64,000 nucleotides of DNA from Datisca glomerata (taxonomy: Eukaryota; Streptophyta; Magnoliopsida; Cucurbitales; Datiscaceae), in contig QANY01005078.1 of the NCBI GenBank assembly GCA_003255025.1, forward strand, positions 434,001 through 498,000, in the 5' to 3' direction. The notes beneath the pieces were generated by a model. That model saw only the letters and a program-made list of their open reading frames with translations. It was not told the DNA's origin and made no database searches. Below are positions 24,481 through 35,872 of this stretch, in pieces. The position numbers were made by a program, and so were the translations under genes. How positions within the stretch are numbered: position 1 is the stretch's first letter; each line of letters opens with the position of its first letter.

Positions 24481-24659
24481 GCGGCCTCTATGATACCGGA
24501 GTAGTATCCGGCATTGCACTACTACAATTTTGGTCTTAGATAACGGTGAAAACTCATCATTATAGCTCTATAATGATGGTTGACCAACTGTTATTTATTG
24601 GATTGTCATTTATACTCTTTTTCAATAAAAATCGTCATAATAGGGTGCCGTAAAAACTA

Positions 24660-24870
24660 ATTAGATGACGGGGAATCCCCGTCATCATAGGTTCTCCCAA
24701 AACCAATTAGATGAAGGGGAATCTCCGTCTTCATAGGTGCCGCCAAAACTAATTAGATTACGGGAAATCCCCATCATCATAGGTGCCGCCAAAAGTTATT
24801 AGATGACGAGGAATCCCCGTCATCATAGTGCCGCCAAAAGCATTTAGATGACGGGAAGTCCCCGTCATCT
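24660..24870. repeat. Subterminal palindrome array of the CACTA element
   Basis: Five copies of a palindrome of about 23 bases with core GACGGGGAATCCCCGTC start at about 24664, 24711, 24755, 24801 and 24846, separated by TAGGTGCCGCCAAAA-type spacers. Subterminal repeats are the transposase binding sites in characterised CACTA elements; that role here is inferred. Confidence 0.8.
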
Positions 24871-24997
24871 AATGTCTAAATTATTTTTTAAAACTGTCAT
24901 GGAAAGGAAAAAAATTATTTACGTCAGAGATATATGATTTTTCACAAGAACTAAACCATATATAAAATAATAACTCAAATAAAGCATAAAATAAAAC

Positions 24998-25470
24998 CAA
25001 ATGATACAAACATACTCAAAAGAGTTAACACACCCTATAACATAAAACTTACAACCAAACACTATAATAATTGATCCAAATATACTAAGATCATTATTCC
25101 AGGCAGATGTTGTTACATGTTGAAGTTCCAGGCCCTTCAAAGGTTCTGATGTTTCTCTCCCTCCAAATAATCCAAGAAAGAGCTAGAGGAGTAGAATTTC
25201 AAAAGGAGGCCTAGTGTAACAAGCTACCCTCCCTACCATCAACATCATAAAATCTCACCAACTAAAGTCCATGAAAAAATAAAATGTCAAATCCAACCAG
25301 CATAAATATCTACAAGAAACACAGTCAATTTATCATAAGATGCTCATAAACTGAGTAAAGTTCTGCCATAGAAAAAAAAATTAGAAAAAACAACTAATGT
25401 AAGAGAGGAACTTTAAGAAAAATGCTTAATAAACCTCAGCACACAAGTCATAAACTGAAGCAACTGAAAA
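24998..25470. repeat. Direct repeat, member 1 (partner 26966-27463)
   Basis: Begins ATGATACAAACATACTCAAA or a close variant in both copies. Differences are scattered point changes and small indels. Confidence 0.8.
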
Positions 25471-26195
25471 TGTAGGTACCAAGTCAGCTCCATTAATAAC
25501 AAAAGTAATAAAATCAGTGCCTGATTTTCCAAATCCCATGTCATACAAGCAGCTGCAAGTGTCAAACCTAACTAAATAGACATCTTAATAAGCGTTGCTT
25601 AAACAATTATGCTATCAAATGTATAAAACACTAACCTGGGGTAAGGTAACACAGGAGGCTGTGAACAACTCTTTCTACTCTTGCAAAATATAAGTTAGAA
25701 GGGCAGTTGTGCTCCACCCAAAGAGTGGCCCACGAACTATCAGAATCTAGTAGAGATTAGTACTTAAATCACATCGAAATAATCAAAAGCCTTATATTTG
25801 CAAATCACTTGAAATAATTCTACCACTAAAATCATGCATTGAATAACTGTAAGCGAAAAAAATTTATTACCTTAACTTGGTAATCAGGATATTGACCAAG
25901 TGTTTTTAAAAGACACAGAGTATAGAGCTTTGCGATCCAACGAGCAGCTGTAACAAATCAATAATAGAAAACATTTTATTTTACGATCAACTATAATTGT
26001 AAAAGTTGGCTTTAGAGTCTGCAAAAAAATAGAATTAGAAATAAAAAATGTTATAGAAGTGAATAATGGTACGAATACCAAAACATTAGACATCGCCCTT
26101 ATATGTTTGAACGAGATACCACTTACTCATACTTTAGCTTCCTGAAGCAAAACATCTTCCTCAGAAAGTCAGTCTCCTCCAAGAATAGCAGAAAT
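25080..26195 (-). pseudogene. Captured class 3 (sn1-specific diacylglycerol-type) lipase gene fragment, copy 1
   Basis: Read on the minus strand, exon-like pieces occur in the order of plant lipase_3 proteins of the diacylglycerol lipase type: LSEEDVLLQEAK (about 26190-26130), LKPTFTIIVDRKIKCFLLLI (about 26020-25960), AARWIAKLYTLCLLKT and GQYPDYQVK (about 25950-25868), GHSLGG with TTALLTYILQE (about 25730-25660), YDMGFGKSGTDFITF and INGADLVPTFSVASVYDL (about 25555-25435), VTTSAWNNDL (about 25120-25085). GHSLGG contains the nucleophile serine of the family. Pieces are separated by intron-like AT-rich DNA with AG acceptors (TTGTTACAG before AARW). A frameshift follows GHSLGG, and the exon normally between CFLLLI and AARW is missing. 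It is a pseudogene inside the transposon. Confidence 0.8.
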
Positions 26196-26965
26196 GGTTA
26201 TTTTTTTTTAGAAATGCCAACACAATGTCAACAATTTTAACAGGTATGTCGAGTCAGCAATCATTTCGTATCCCTTTAACTCCACACTGTCTTTGCCACC
26301 AAATACACTACTTACTTGAAAGTTTCCCTACGCAAGTGTGTTTTATGGTTAGTTCTACCAACATAATACGAGTCATTAATGTCAAAGATGCAATACGAGA
26401 GAAAAGAATAAAAATGATTTTTCTATTGATTCAATTTAAAAATGCTTGCAGCAGAAATATTAGTAATGACACTTTTCTAATGATTTCCTAATTAATAACT
26501 CATTTTCAAAAAGGTCCCATCATTATTGATTTTGATGAATTAGAATCACTAAGTACACCAAAAATGATACGGGTAAATTGGTGCAAAGATGTTTTCTAGT
26601 TTTCCCTTCCCTTGTTTGAGAAGGATTACTTCCCCTGAGCCTTGAGTTCTTTAAATCTAGAAACTCATAGTTAAATTATGGCCAACTTCATATATTCTAT
26701 GCAAATATGTTCATTAATCACTCATAACAGAATGTTGCATGTATCTTAAATTACACATCTCTCTATAACTTTTTATCATAATCATATGTTTCATACTTGC
26801 CTCTTTAAATGAAAGTTGATTATGAATGTCACATTGCAGGAGCTTGAATTAGTCTGTGTGAAACTCTATCAACTCCTAAAGGAGCATGACTAGAAGCATC
26901 ATTATTATTTGCATCAATCAAAAGAGAGACTAGGAAGATACATATATTCACCATTCCATAACCTT

Positions 26966-27463
26966 CAATTGATACAAACATACTCAAAAAAGTTAACACA
27001 CCCTATAATATAAAACTTACAACCAAAAACTATAATAATTGATCCAAACATACTCAGATCATTAATCCAGGCAGATGCTATTACCTGTTCGAAGTTTCAG
27101 GCCCTTCAAAGGTTATGATGTTTCTCTCCCTCCAAATAATCCAAAAAAGAGCCAGAGGTAGAATTCCAAAGGGAGACCTGGTGTAACAAGCTACCCTCCC
27201 TACCATCAACATCATAAAATCTCACCAACCAAAGTCCATCAAGAAATAAAATGTCAAATCCAACCAGCATAAATATTCACAAGAAACATAGTCAATTTAT
27301 CATAAGATACTCATAAACAGAGTAAAGTTCTACCATAGAAAAAAAATTCTTTTTTTTCAGAAAAAGAAAACTAATGTGAGAGCGGAAATTTTAAAAAAAA
27401 ATGCTTAACAAACCTCAGCACGCAAGTCATCAACTGAAGCAGCTGAAAATTTAGGTACCAAAA
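26966..27463 (-). pseudogene. Captured lipase gene fragment, copy 2 (direct duplication)
   Basis: About 470 bases repeat the interval 24998-25470 at an offset near 1970 bases, intron included. Exon pieces VPKFSAASVDDLRAEV (about 27463-27413) and VIASAWINDL (about 27098-27066) match the end part of copy 1. Copy 2 is closer to the usual family wording (SAASVDDLRAEV) than copy 1, so it may represent a less decayed version. Confidence 0.8.
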
Positions 27464-28336
27464 AAATTGTTTTGTTTCTGCAAAACAAAACACTTAACTA
27501 TTTTAGAAAACCTATTATGAAACTTAAAGTCTAAAACTAGGGAAAATACAAAAATATTTTTCGTAATCAACTTCCTCAATAGACATGTATCCCAGCAAGA
27601 ACCCTTCAAAAGAGCCCATTTAAATCCGTAAAAGGGTCATTAACTCTGAATCTAAAAAATCGCAACTCTTTGAGAAAGAAAATCCCAAATAATTTCAGTA
27701 AAGAGAATCGAAATGTAATGAAAACTGAAGGTAAGCATACAAAACTATATCTACCAAACCTAATAATTAGTCGAACTTGCCACGACCAGAGCCAAGGAGA
27801 TGGTGAGAGAGAAAGAAAATCATTAACCTTTTTAGAAAGAAAATCTCAAAATATTTCAGTACAGAATCGAAAAGTAAAGAAAACCCGAGCAACGAAATAA
27901 CATTTACAAAACCTAATTGTTGGTTGAACTCATCAAGACTAGATCGAATTAGACGGAGAGAGAAAGAAATAGAGAGCAATGGAGAACGACCGAAGGGGTA
28001 ACGACCGATGGCGATAGCAATGGCGTCGAGAGAGATGGAGTCGAGGGAGATTTGAGATGGAAATTGATTAAAATTAGGTTATAACATGGCAATTTTGTAA
28101 ATAGAGAAAACTTGAGAGTGTAAAAAATAATTATTAATTAAAAAGTAAAAATATTTTTACACATTCAAAAATTACATGTCACAATAGATAAGTATATTAT
28201 GACAGGTTATTTAAAAATTGTCATCTTAGCAAAAAAAAATTCACTTCAACACTTACTTTTCTATGACAAATTTAGGAGACCTGTTATTAAAACTAATACT
28301 TTGTTGTCATTATATCTCATTTTTATAGTAGTGTTG

Positions 28337-30400
28337 GATTAATGCCCATAATACATTTCACAGAGTTGTCTAATGATAATATTATATTTGATCTAGATCT
28401 TTTCTCGTTCATTAGAAAAAAAATATATTATATATGATCTAAACCATTAAATATCGTCTTTAAAATATGTGTTTGGCTGATTTAAGATCTAAAATCTGAG
28501 TCAAACATTACAAATCACCTAAGTATGTGTTGTGAAAACAAAATGGGGAGTTAAGGAAGTGTCAAATCAGAAACCTGTTGTGTAGTGATCTAAGTGGGCA
28601 GATTGTAAGGAAATAGACCGACAGAGGGATGATGTCTCCTTCTCATCACTCCTCCCACCCTCCATTGACAGATCTTGTGCATGCCATTACCCTTACCCCT
28701 ACCACTTACGAATCTTCTCTTCTTCTTTTCCATTTCACATGATTGATTTGACCTTTCATGCATTTGTTTTCTTCCTCGCAAATGACTCTCTTTTCATGCA
28801 TTTGACTAATAGACTCGTCAGTTCATCTCTCCTTCTCTGCCATCTTACACCCACATCTCTCCTCCACTCTTTATCTTATCTCTAACACATATATGTGTGT
28901 GATGTGGAAGCTCATCTGATCACATGTCTTTCAATCTTGTCCATATTTAAGTTTAATTTAGTCTTTGAACATTTAATTAAATGTCAATATATAAGTCATT
29001 ATTTTCTATTTTGTTATAAACACTGACCACATCTAAAATATATTTGATGATATGATACATTATTAATCGAGTATTTTAATATGTCAAGTTACATTTGTCT
29101 CACATCTCATTGTGTTATATCATACTATAGAACAGATAGTCAGTACTTGATTGAAATCATGTCACAAGTTCAAGGATCGGAAACTTTGAGAAAAAAATAG
29201 TGACTAGAAAGAAATTGAGTCTTAGCTCCAAACAAAAAAAGGTTTAGTTTAGCCTTTCTATGTTAAAATTCTTATTTAATTATTATAATTATTAAATTAT
29301 TAACTGGTATATAGAGCATGAGTCCTCAGTTCAAACAATAATACCAACAATATTCCTCTCATAAACTCAGTATGAGTTAACGTATTAAGTTCATTGATTT
29401 TATCTGTCAAATATTTTCAACTGCAGAGTCATACAAATAATGCACAATAGTCGCATTTGGCTAAACTAAATTTGTCATATGTTTTGTTTTTCGTTTAGAT
29501 CCCTAAACTTATTTTACATCAATTTATATGTTAATTAATTTCTAGATAGTATTAGCTAAGTCCTTATCATATACTTCAAGTAAATATCACAAAAAAATGA
29601 CAAGTGAGAGGAAAATAGTAAGTTTATCATATTAAATATATTTCCAAAATACCAAGTCATCATATACATTGCGTACTTATTTACTTTTGTAACATTTCAA
29701 TTAAAAAATATACAGACGCGATTGAAATGGGTTAAAAGTGACAAGGACTAAATTAATTCAAAAGTAGTTTATATGAACCAGATAATATGTAAACAGCAAA
29801 CTTGATAAGAATATGTTTACTTATTTCAATCGGTCCAATCAATATATTTAGAATCATGGTGATCATTATGAAGCATGAATATGTATATATATATATAATG
29901 TCACCTAGTGGTAATTAATCTCTCGTTTCTAAAAAAATGCTTTTAATGAGATAAAATTTTCAAATTGTAAAATGTATATTAAAAAGGAAGAATAAAAGAC
30001 TTTGATTGCTTTGCAGTCAGAATCCATATCGTTTAAACAATTCGAGAACGTTAAAATTATTATCATTTATTGAAATATTTAATTTATATTATTTACTTAT
30101 TCATATAATTTACTATCTTACAATGGTTTGTACTAAAATTCATATGACATTTTGATTAGACTAATATTTGATTATGTCTATTATATAATTATATAGCTGA
30201 TAGACTAATTTCAGTCTAATTTCACTAATTTTTTAAGATTTTATATTGAAAGTGAATTAAATGTTTTTAGGGTTGATATACTTTATAGTTATTAAAATTT
30301 ATGATGTATGACTTAATTATTTTTAAACGAAAAAATTAATTACATAAACTAAATTTGTAAAAGAAAATGAGGATTGTCCCATTATTTAACCTAAAAAAGT
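28337..30400. other. AT-rich intergenic spacer
   Basis: No gene, RNA or clear repeat recognised. The ORF at 28590-28781 has no domain. Confidence 0.6.
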
Positions 30401-31020
30401 TACTAAAAAGAGGATGATGAAAATATATATAGCATGCTCCTATTCACTGACAATAGACAGCTGTAACTTCAATAATATCCTACTGGAGGATATTTTGCAA
30501 ATCAAACTTCTTCAAAATGACGTAACTGCCCTCCGTGAGAAAGTTAATTCCTATATCTATTGTCTATATCATTTCAATCGGCGTAAGTGGAAGACGACAA
30601 ACTACTGAAACGGAAAAGGACAGGACAGAGGGGAAGCTGCCACCGATAGGAACAAAGCTCCGGAAGCTGCCACGTCATCATCAGATACTATCCCCACCAT
30701 CATAACTATTGATGATATAAATTTTAAGAGCATGTCAACAATATTGAAATACTTATACGATTTTTTTATCATATAAGTATTAAAAATTTAAATATTTTTT
30801 TATCAAGAGTTATTTGTAAAAATATATTATTTCCACTAGTTAAAGATTTTTATACATTTCTCTCAAAATTTAGAATTTTACATTTCTGAACCACTACAAT
30901 CAATATATAAAAAATTTAACTATTTATTTCTTCATTATTTCTTTCTCTTTTTTCCATACAAAGATCAAATCTATATATTTCCCACTATCTTTATTTCTTG
31001 CTCATACGCTTTCACAACAC
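30401..31020. other. Spacer with an unassigned exon-like stretch
   Basis: 30470-30585 reads LLEDILQIKLLQNDVTALRE with a GTAAGTGG donor-like end at about 30584. I cannot assign it to a family and no neighbouring exons are convincing. Confidence 0.3.
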
Positions 31021-31089
31021 ACATATTTGAGTGTTTGATGAAAAATCTGATTTTGGTAACACGAGGGTTTTAGGAAATTGTGTGTTTAC

Positions 31090-31267
31090 AACTGGATGGA
31101 ACTATTTACAGATGAGGTTAGGGTGGAAAATAGACCCAAAGCCAGGGAGGTGCAAAAGAACATATAGGAAAAATGGAGGTGCTCAAAACAGGCATACCCG
31201 GATTCAAAGTACTGTGAGAGACATATGCACAGAGGTAAAAATCGTTCAAGAAAGCCTGTGAAAGTTT
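31090..31267 (+). pseudogene. WRC-domain fragment (GROWTH-REGULATING FACTOR type transcription factor), frameshifted
   Basis: Frame one gives YLQMRLGWKIDPKPGRCKRT (31099-31160). One base is missing near 31170, after which the next frame gives [19 protein letters not shown] (from 31171) and then [12 protein letters not shown], ending at about 31266. Together these are the plant WRC domain, with its Cys-Cys-Cys-His zinc ligands, which binds DNA in growth-regulating factors. No QLQ domain, upstream exons or C-terminal part is recognisable nearby. The frameshift and isolation point to a pseudogene fragment; a sequencing error is the alternative explanation for the shift. Confidence 0.75.
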
Positions 31268-32187
31268 TTTCCGAGTTGAATAGAAGTACGAATCGAAGAA
31301 TGAGTTTGAGTTTCTACGTGAGTCACTTTGTGAAGGTTGCCAAGAAGAGTGAGGAAGTTGTAGAGCCTTTGTAGGGAAAGAAATTCAACGATTTGGAGGA
31401 TGAGTTGACTCGTCTGAGTTACGGATTGGTGGTGGGTTTCGATGTGGTGGAGCTTGACTCGGAGAACTCGCTTGCTGGGTTTCGATGTGGTGGAGCTTGA
31501 CTCGGAGAACTCACTTGTTGGGTTTCTGGATCATGTTCCAATGAGTTTGATAATATGAGCTTGTTATCCCATGCTCCTCGGCCAAGTCTATTGGCATGCT
31601 TTCTTATTTTTATATAGTTAATCCATCAAGTATTTTGCTTGTGCTCATTCATGGCCTATTTGGAAAAATATTTCATCCTTGTGGTGGTGATAGTAAATAT
31701 GAATAATAATGTCTTATATTAAATACTTGTGAAATCAGTCTTATGGCACTTGTAGGCTATAAAGATTCAATTTTGTCTTCTTTTATTTCTAGGTCCAAAT
31801 AGTATTTTAACTTTTCCTTTCTTGTCATTGGCAGATATGCTTATTCTGGTTATGTTAATGAAGAATTTGACAAGGACAAAATAAATCTAACTCTCATAAA
31901 CCTTCTCCATTGTCAATGTCATCAAAAGATGCTAGAATTGCAGCAGACGTTAAAGCAGTTTGAAGTAGTGAAAACCTATCAACTAGTGATTTGGAAGAAG
32001 AAAAGATCGAACCTTAGAATACAGGTTCAACTTTTTGGAATTGATGTAATAATCTTTACAAATTAGCTTGATTAGCTTTTCTATGTATTCGTTGAATTTA
32101 TTGTTTGAGATGTAAGAAAAAGTGTCGTTTTATTAAGATTTCTGGAGTTCTTTCGTAATACAAAAATAGTTTTTAATTACTAAAGTT
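31268..32187. other. Spacer with unassigned gene-like fragments and a 43-base tandem duplication
   Basis: 31380-31560 reads KFNDLEDELTRLSYGLVVGF in one frame and contains two tandem copies of a 43-base unit starting at 31434 and 31477 (GGGTTTCGATGTGGTGGAGC). 31840-32010 reads YAYSGYVNEEFDKDK and then MLELQQTLKQFEVVK. I recognise no family; these may be remains of one broken gene. Confidence 0.4.
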
Positions 32188-32191
32188 ATGA

Positions 32192-35098
32192 TGTAATATC
32201 CTGACACTTCGTAAATGAGTATTTTTATAAAATTGATTTCAAAGATAAAATGATTTTAAAAAGTGATCATTTGTAATTTTGGTAAAATAATTTTAATTAT
32301 ATATGGTTTAGATTAAATTTCAATTATTCAATTTTAAAAGAATTTTAATTTATTTAATAAAATTATAGCTCACTCACACCATATACTTCTGTATACCCTA
32401 GTATTACCCTAACCATATTTTATCCTTGATCAAGTAATCTCAACCCTCAATTGAAAATCACTCACACTACATGCATATACACCCTAAACCAACATTTAAC
32501 CTATTATATATATTCCTAAACAACAATTTCTTCTCTCGCAGCCCTCTTCTCCAACTCGCAGCATCTCCTCCCCGCGCAGCCACCTGCAGCCAGCAACTCT
32601 TCTCCTTCATTGGTCTCTCTCTAATTGAATTTGGGTAATCTTCTCTTTCTTTCTTTAATCTCTTTCTCTCTCTCTGTTTTTGTCTCTCTTTCTCTTCCTT
32701 GCTTCGTCTTCCTCTCCCTGTTTCTTCCCATCTCTATTTTTTTCTTCTCTTTTCCTATGCTTCTCTGTAACCCTTTGTTGCTATCCCTCCCTCCCTCTGT
32801 TTCTCTCTCTCTCTGCTATCCCCTTGCTCTTTCTTCATCCCTTCACTGTTTTTCTTTTCTTTACCCTCTCTGTTTCTTTCTCCTTCTCGTTCTCTCTCTC
32901 TCTTTCATTTTCTCTCTCTCTCTCTGACTCTCTCTGCATCCTTTTTCTTTCTCTCTCTCTCTCCATTTGCTTCTGCCATCACCGGTGGTTTATCACCGAG
33001 GCTCCTTTTCCCCTTCCCTCTGTTTTCCTTTCTCTCGTCCTCTGTTTCTCTCTCTCTATCTCTGTCTCTCTTTGCTTCTCTCTACTTCTCTCTTCATCCC
33101 TCCCTCTCTTCCCCTCTCAGTTTCCCTCACTGTTTTTCTTCCCCTCTTTGTTTCTCTCTCCTTCTCGTTTTCTCTCTCTCTCTCTCTTCCCCTCCCTATT
33201 TCTCGTGCTTTCTGTTCTACAACTGGTTTTACACCCAGTTGATCGACCCTGAACCAATTCATCACGATCGAACCGGTTCATCTTACTCGGACCGGTCTGA
33301 ACCGGTCCATCAGATAAAATCGAACCGGACTAGTCTGAACCAGCCTGGTCTAAACTGTTTGACCCGAAGCTTTGTCTTTTGGCTCTGGACCCGATATATT
33401 ACTTTCCGACCTCGTTCTGACCATTTTGCACTATTTTAATTAAATCTATATTTTATATTTTATGATATTAAAAATGTGTTTATATTATTTTATTTCAAAA
33501 CAATTTAGTGATTATTTATTTTTGAATTTCAGGTCATTAATTGTTTAATTCATTCTTCCGCTTCAGGTAAATGGGCTTACATGACGATGTGACTCCCGTT
33601 GTTATACATGTATATGCTTTGTGTAAGTGAAATTATATCGTAATGTGACCCATATGTGATAAATATATATGCTTGTGTAAGTGAATTCACATGTGTTATT
33701 CTCATCAGCCTTAATTGTTTATAAGCATGTTACTTTCATAAATATGTTTGGGTAAATTGACTTACATAACGATGTGACTCTGATGTTATAATTGTATAAT
33801 GTATTTGTTATCTTTTTAACCATTTTTCGATATTTATTATATTTGGTTAACACTTTAGTAATTGATTTCTGTTCAGTTATTAATTTGATTATCATGAGAT
33901 AAATGTCTGAGCATGACTGATTTTGCGTAGTATGTTATCATGTTTGAATCTGTTATATGTATCGGTATGCATTATATGATTAATTTTTGTCATAGGTTGG
34001 ATTCTGCAAGTTATGAGGTTAATTCATTCAAGTGGTAGTTAAGCAAAATATGAACTTAAGCTTGATCTTTAGTTAACAAGGAATCAGGACTGTTCACGTT
34101 ATGTTCTGTTAAACGAATAGGTGTCATCTATTCATGATTTCGTCACACATAAGGTGTCATCTGTTCATGTTTTGGTCATTCATTGGGTGTCATCTGTAAA
34201 TATTTTCCGTCACTCATGAGGTGCCATATGTTCACATTTTTCGTCACCTATGAGTGTCATATGTTCTGTCGCCCAATGAGTGTCATTTATTTCGTTGCCC
34301 AATATGTGCCATCTGTTTCGTCGCCCAAATCGTCATGATGTGTTTCAGTAACGTGTGATCAGTTCTGATTAGGTTGTTAACTAGAGGATATGAAAAGCTA
34401 AGATATGATTAAGATTGTTAAATGATTCTATTAGAGACACGTGTTATCTGCGTGCTATGTTAAGCCATGTCATGATCAAGTACGTTACTTAATTTCATTT
34501 ATGTTATATGTCAAGCTCAGTTATGTTATGTCATGATTGCATTTATGACATGTGGATGCATGTTATTATGTGAGTTTGCTTACTGAGTATTTTAAAATAC
34601 TCATTCCCCCATAGTTAATTATGATGCAGGTGGTGATGACGAGCATCATGAGTGGGAGACTGTCATAACCAGTTAGATCAGATGAAATTATGTTTTCAGT
34701 TTATGATTTGATTAAAAACTTAAGAAAACGTTTTCTGTTAAACTTGGTTATTCAAGTAGTGTATTTTACGATATGATTTTCTGCGAATTATGATGAGCGA
34801 AAGTTTCATGAATTATGGATTTCAAGTTTTGACGTTATTTGAGAATTTAATTCAATTTTTTTGAGGTTTTATTAATTATGCATTTAAGACACTTTATCGC
34901 TTCCGCTATTTTATGATTAAGATTTCGTTCATGGATAAGTTTAATGCTTCCGCTATTTAAGGTCAGGGTTTTTCCCATCATGGTAAATTATGAATTTTCA
35001 ATTTTAGAATTTTCTCAAAATTAGGGTTTGTTTCGAATTGAAGATTTCAAAATTGTGAAATTACACGTATGTTAACCCTCGGGGATCAGGGTGTCATA
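32192..35098 (+). mobile_element. Large solo LTR (about 2.9 kb)
   Basis: The start is TGTAATATCCTGACACTTCG and the end is GGGGATCAGGGTGTCATA, whose reverse complement resembles the start; such short inverted ends are typical of Gypsy LTRs that begin TGTAA. ATGA flanks both sides (32188-32191 and 35099-35102), consistent with a worn target duplication. A TATA-like TATTATATATATTCC at about 32502-32516 precedes a very CT-rich leader-like stretch, so I place the sense on the plus strand. No protein domain lies inside. A 5'-truncated second copy is at 53.4-54.4 kb. Confidence 0.7.
32632..33225. repeat. CT-rich low-complexity tract
   Basis: Nearly 600 bases of CTCTCT, TTTCTC and CCTTCC runs within the solo LTR. 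The long ORFs here (for example 32680-33252) are serine- and leucine-rich products of composition, open in all frames. Confidence 0.9.
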
Positions 35099-35211
35099 AT
35101 GATGTTGATGATGATTAATTATCCTTTCTATTAGATGGAATTTCAAGAATATTACTATGCGGATGGTGCGAATTTCTGTGTCTAGATTACTCACTAACAT
35201 GAGACAAAAAT

Positions 35212-35690
35212 GACTACTTGAACTATTCAAGCAGTCACACGTTCTCTGTGTAAATCACTGCATGAACCAAAATGACTACTTGAACTTCAAGTAATCATAA
35301 AATACTACTTGAACCCTTCAAGTAGTCACACGCTCTCTATAAAAATTGGCGGCAACAAACAATTTCACTACTTGAAGGATTCAAGTAATATTTTTTGACT
35401 ACTTGAACATTTCAAGTAGTCAAATGCTCTCTGTATAAATCACTGCATGAAATAAAATGACTACTTGAACCTTTCAAGTAGTCTTTTTTTACTACTTGAA
35501 CCCTTCAAGTAGTCTTTTTTTACTACTTGAACCCTTCAAGTAGTTGAACCCTTCAAGTAGTCTTTTTTTACTACTTGAACCCTTCAAGTAGTCTTTTTTT
35601 CTCCTGCAATGATTTACCCCGAGAGCGTGTGACTACTTGACTGGTTCAAGTAGTCAAAAATTACTACTTTAACCCTTCAAGTAATCATCA
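35212..35690. repeat. Palindrome array, left cluster
   Basis: About 11 copies of a palindrome with arms ACTACTTGAA and TTCAAGTAGT around a CCC or similar centre, at about 35212, 35274, 35304, 35366, 35398, 35459, 35490, 35521, 35569, 35631 and 35662. A spacer containing CACACGTTCTCTGTGTAAAT recurs in variants (35236, 35326, 35421) and once inverted (about 35605-35632). Confidence 0.85.
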
Positions 35691-35872
35691 AATATATGCA
35701 ATTTACATTAGTCTACTTACTAACCAAAACAAATAACTACTTAGGACAATAAAAATATATACAATATCTATACAAAATTCATACAATATACATACAAAAT
35801 AGATTGATAAAATACATACAAAATACACATGGTGTACATACAAGACTCATGTGTCATCCCTACTAAGCTAAA

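Larger units (their letters stand above)
24517..28333. mobile_element. Non-autonomous CACTA transposon carrying captured lipase exons
   Basis: The left end is CACTACTACAATTTTGG (24517) and the right end, read inward on the minus strand, is CACTACTATAAAAATGAG (from 28333). TTG flanks both sides (24514-24516 and 28334-28336), the 3-base target duplication expected for CACTA elements. Subterminal palindromes lie at the left side. There is no transposase; the interior instead holds exons of a class 3 lipase gene in minus orientation, part of them twice. This fits a Pack-CACTA type element that must be moved by a transposase supplied elsewhere. Confidence 0.9.

Noticed and set aside
32625..33252. 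Overlapping long ORFs (up to 190 codons) on the plus strand
   Set aside because: They are open only because of the CT-rich repeat; all frames give Ser/Leu/Phe runs with no domain.
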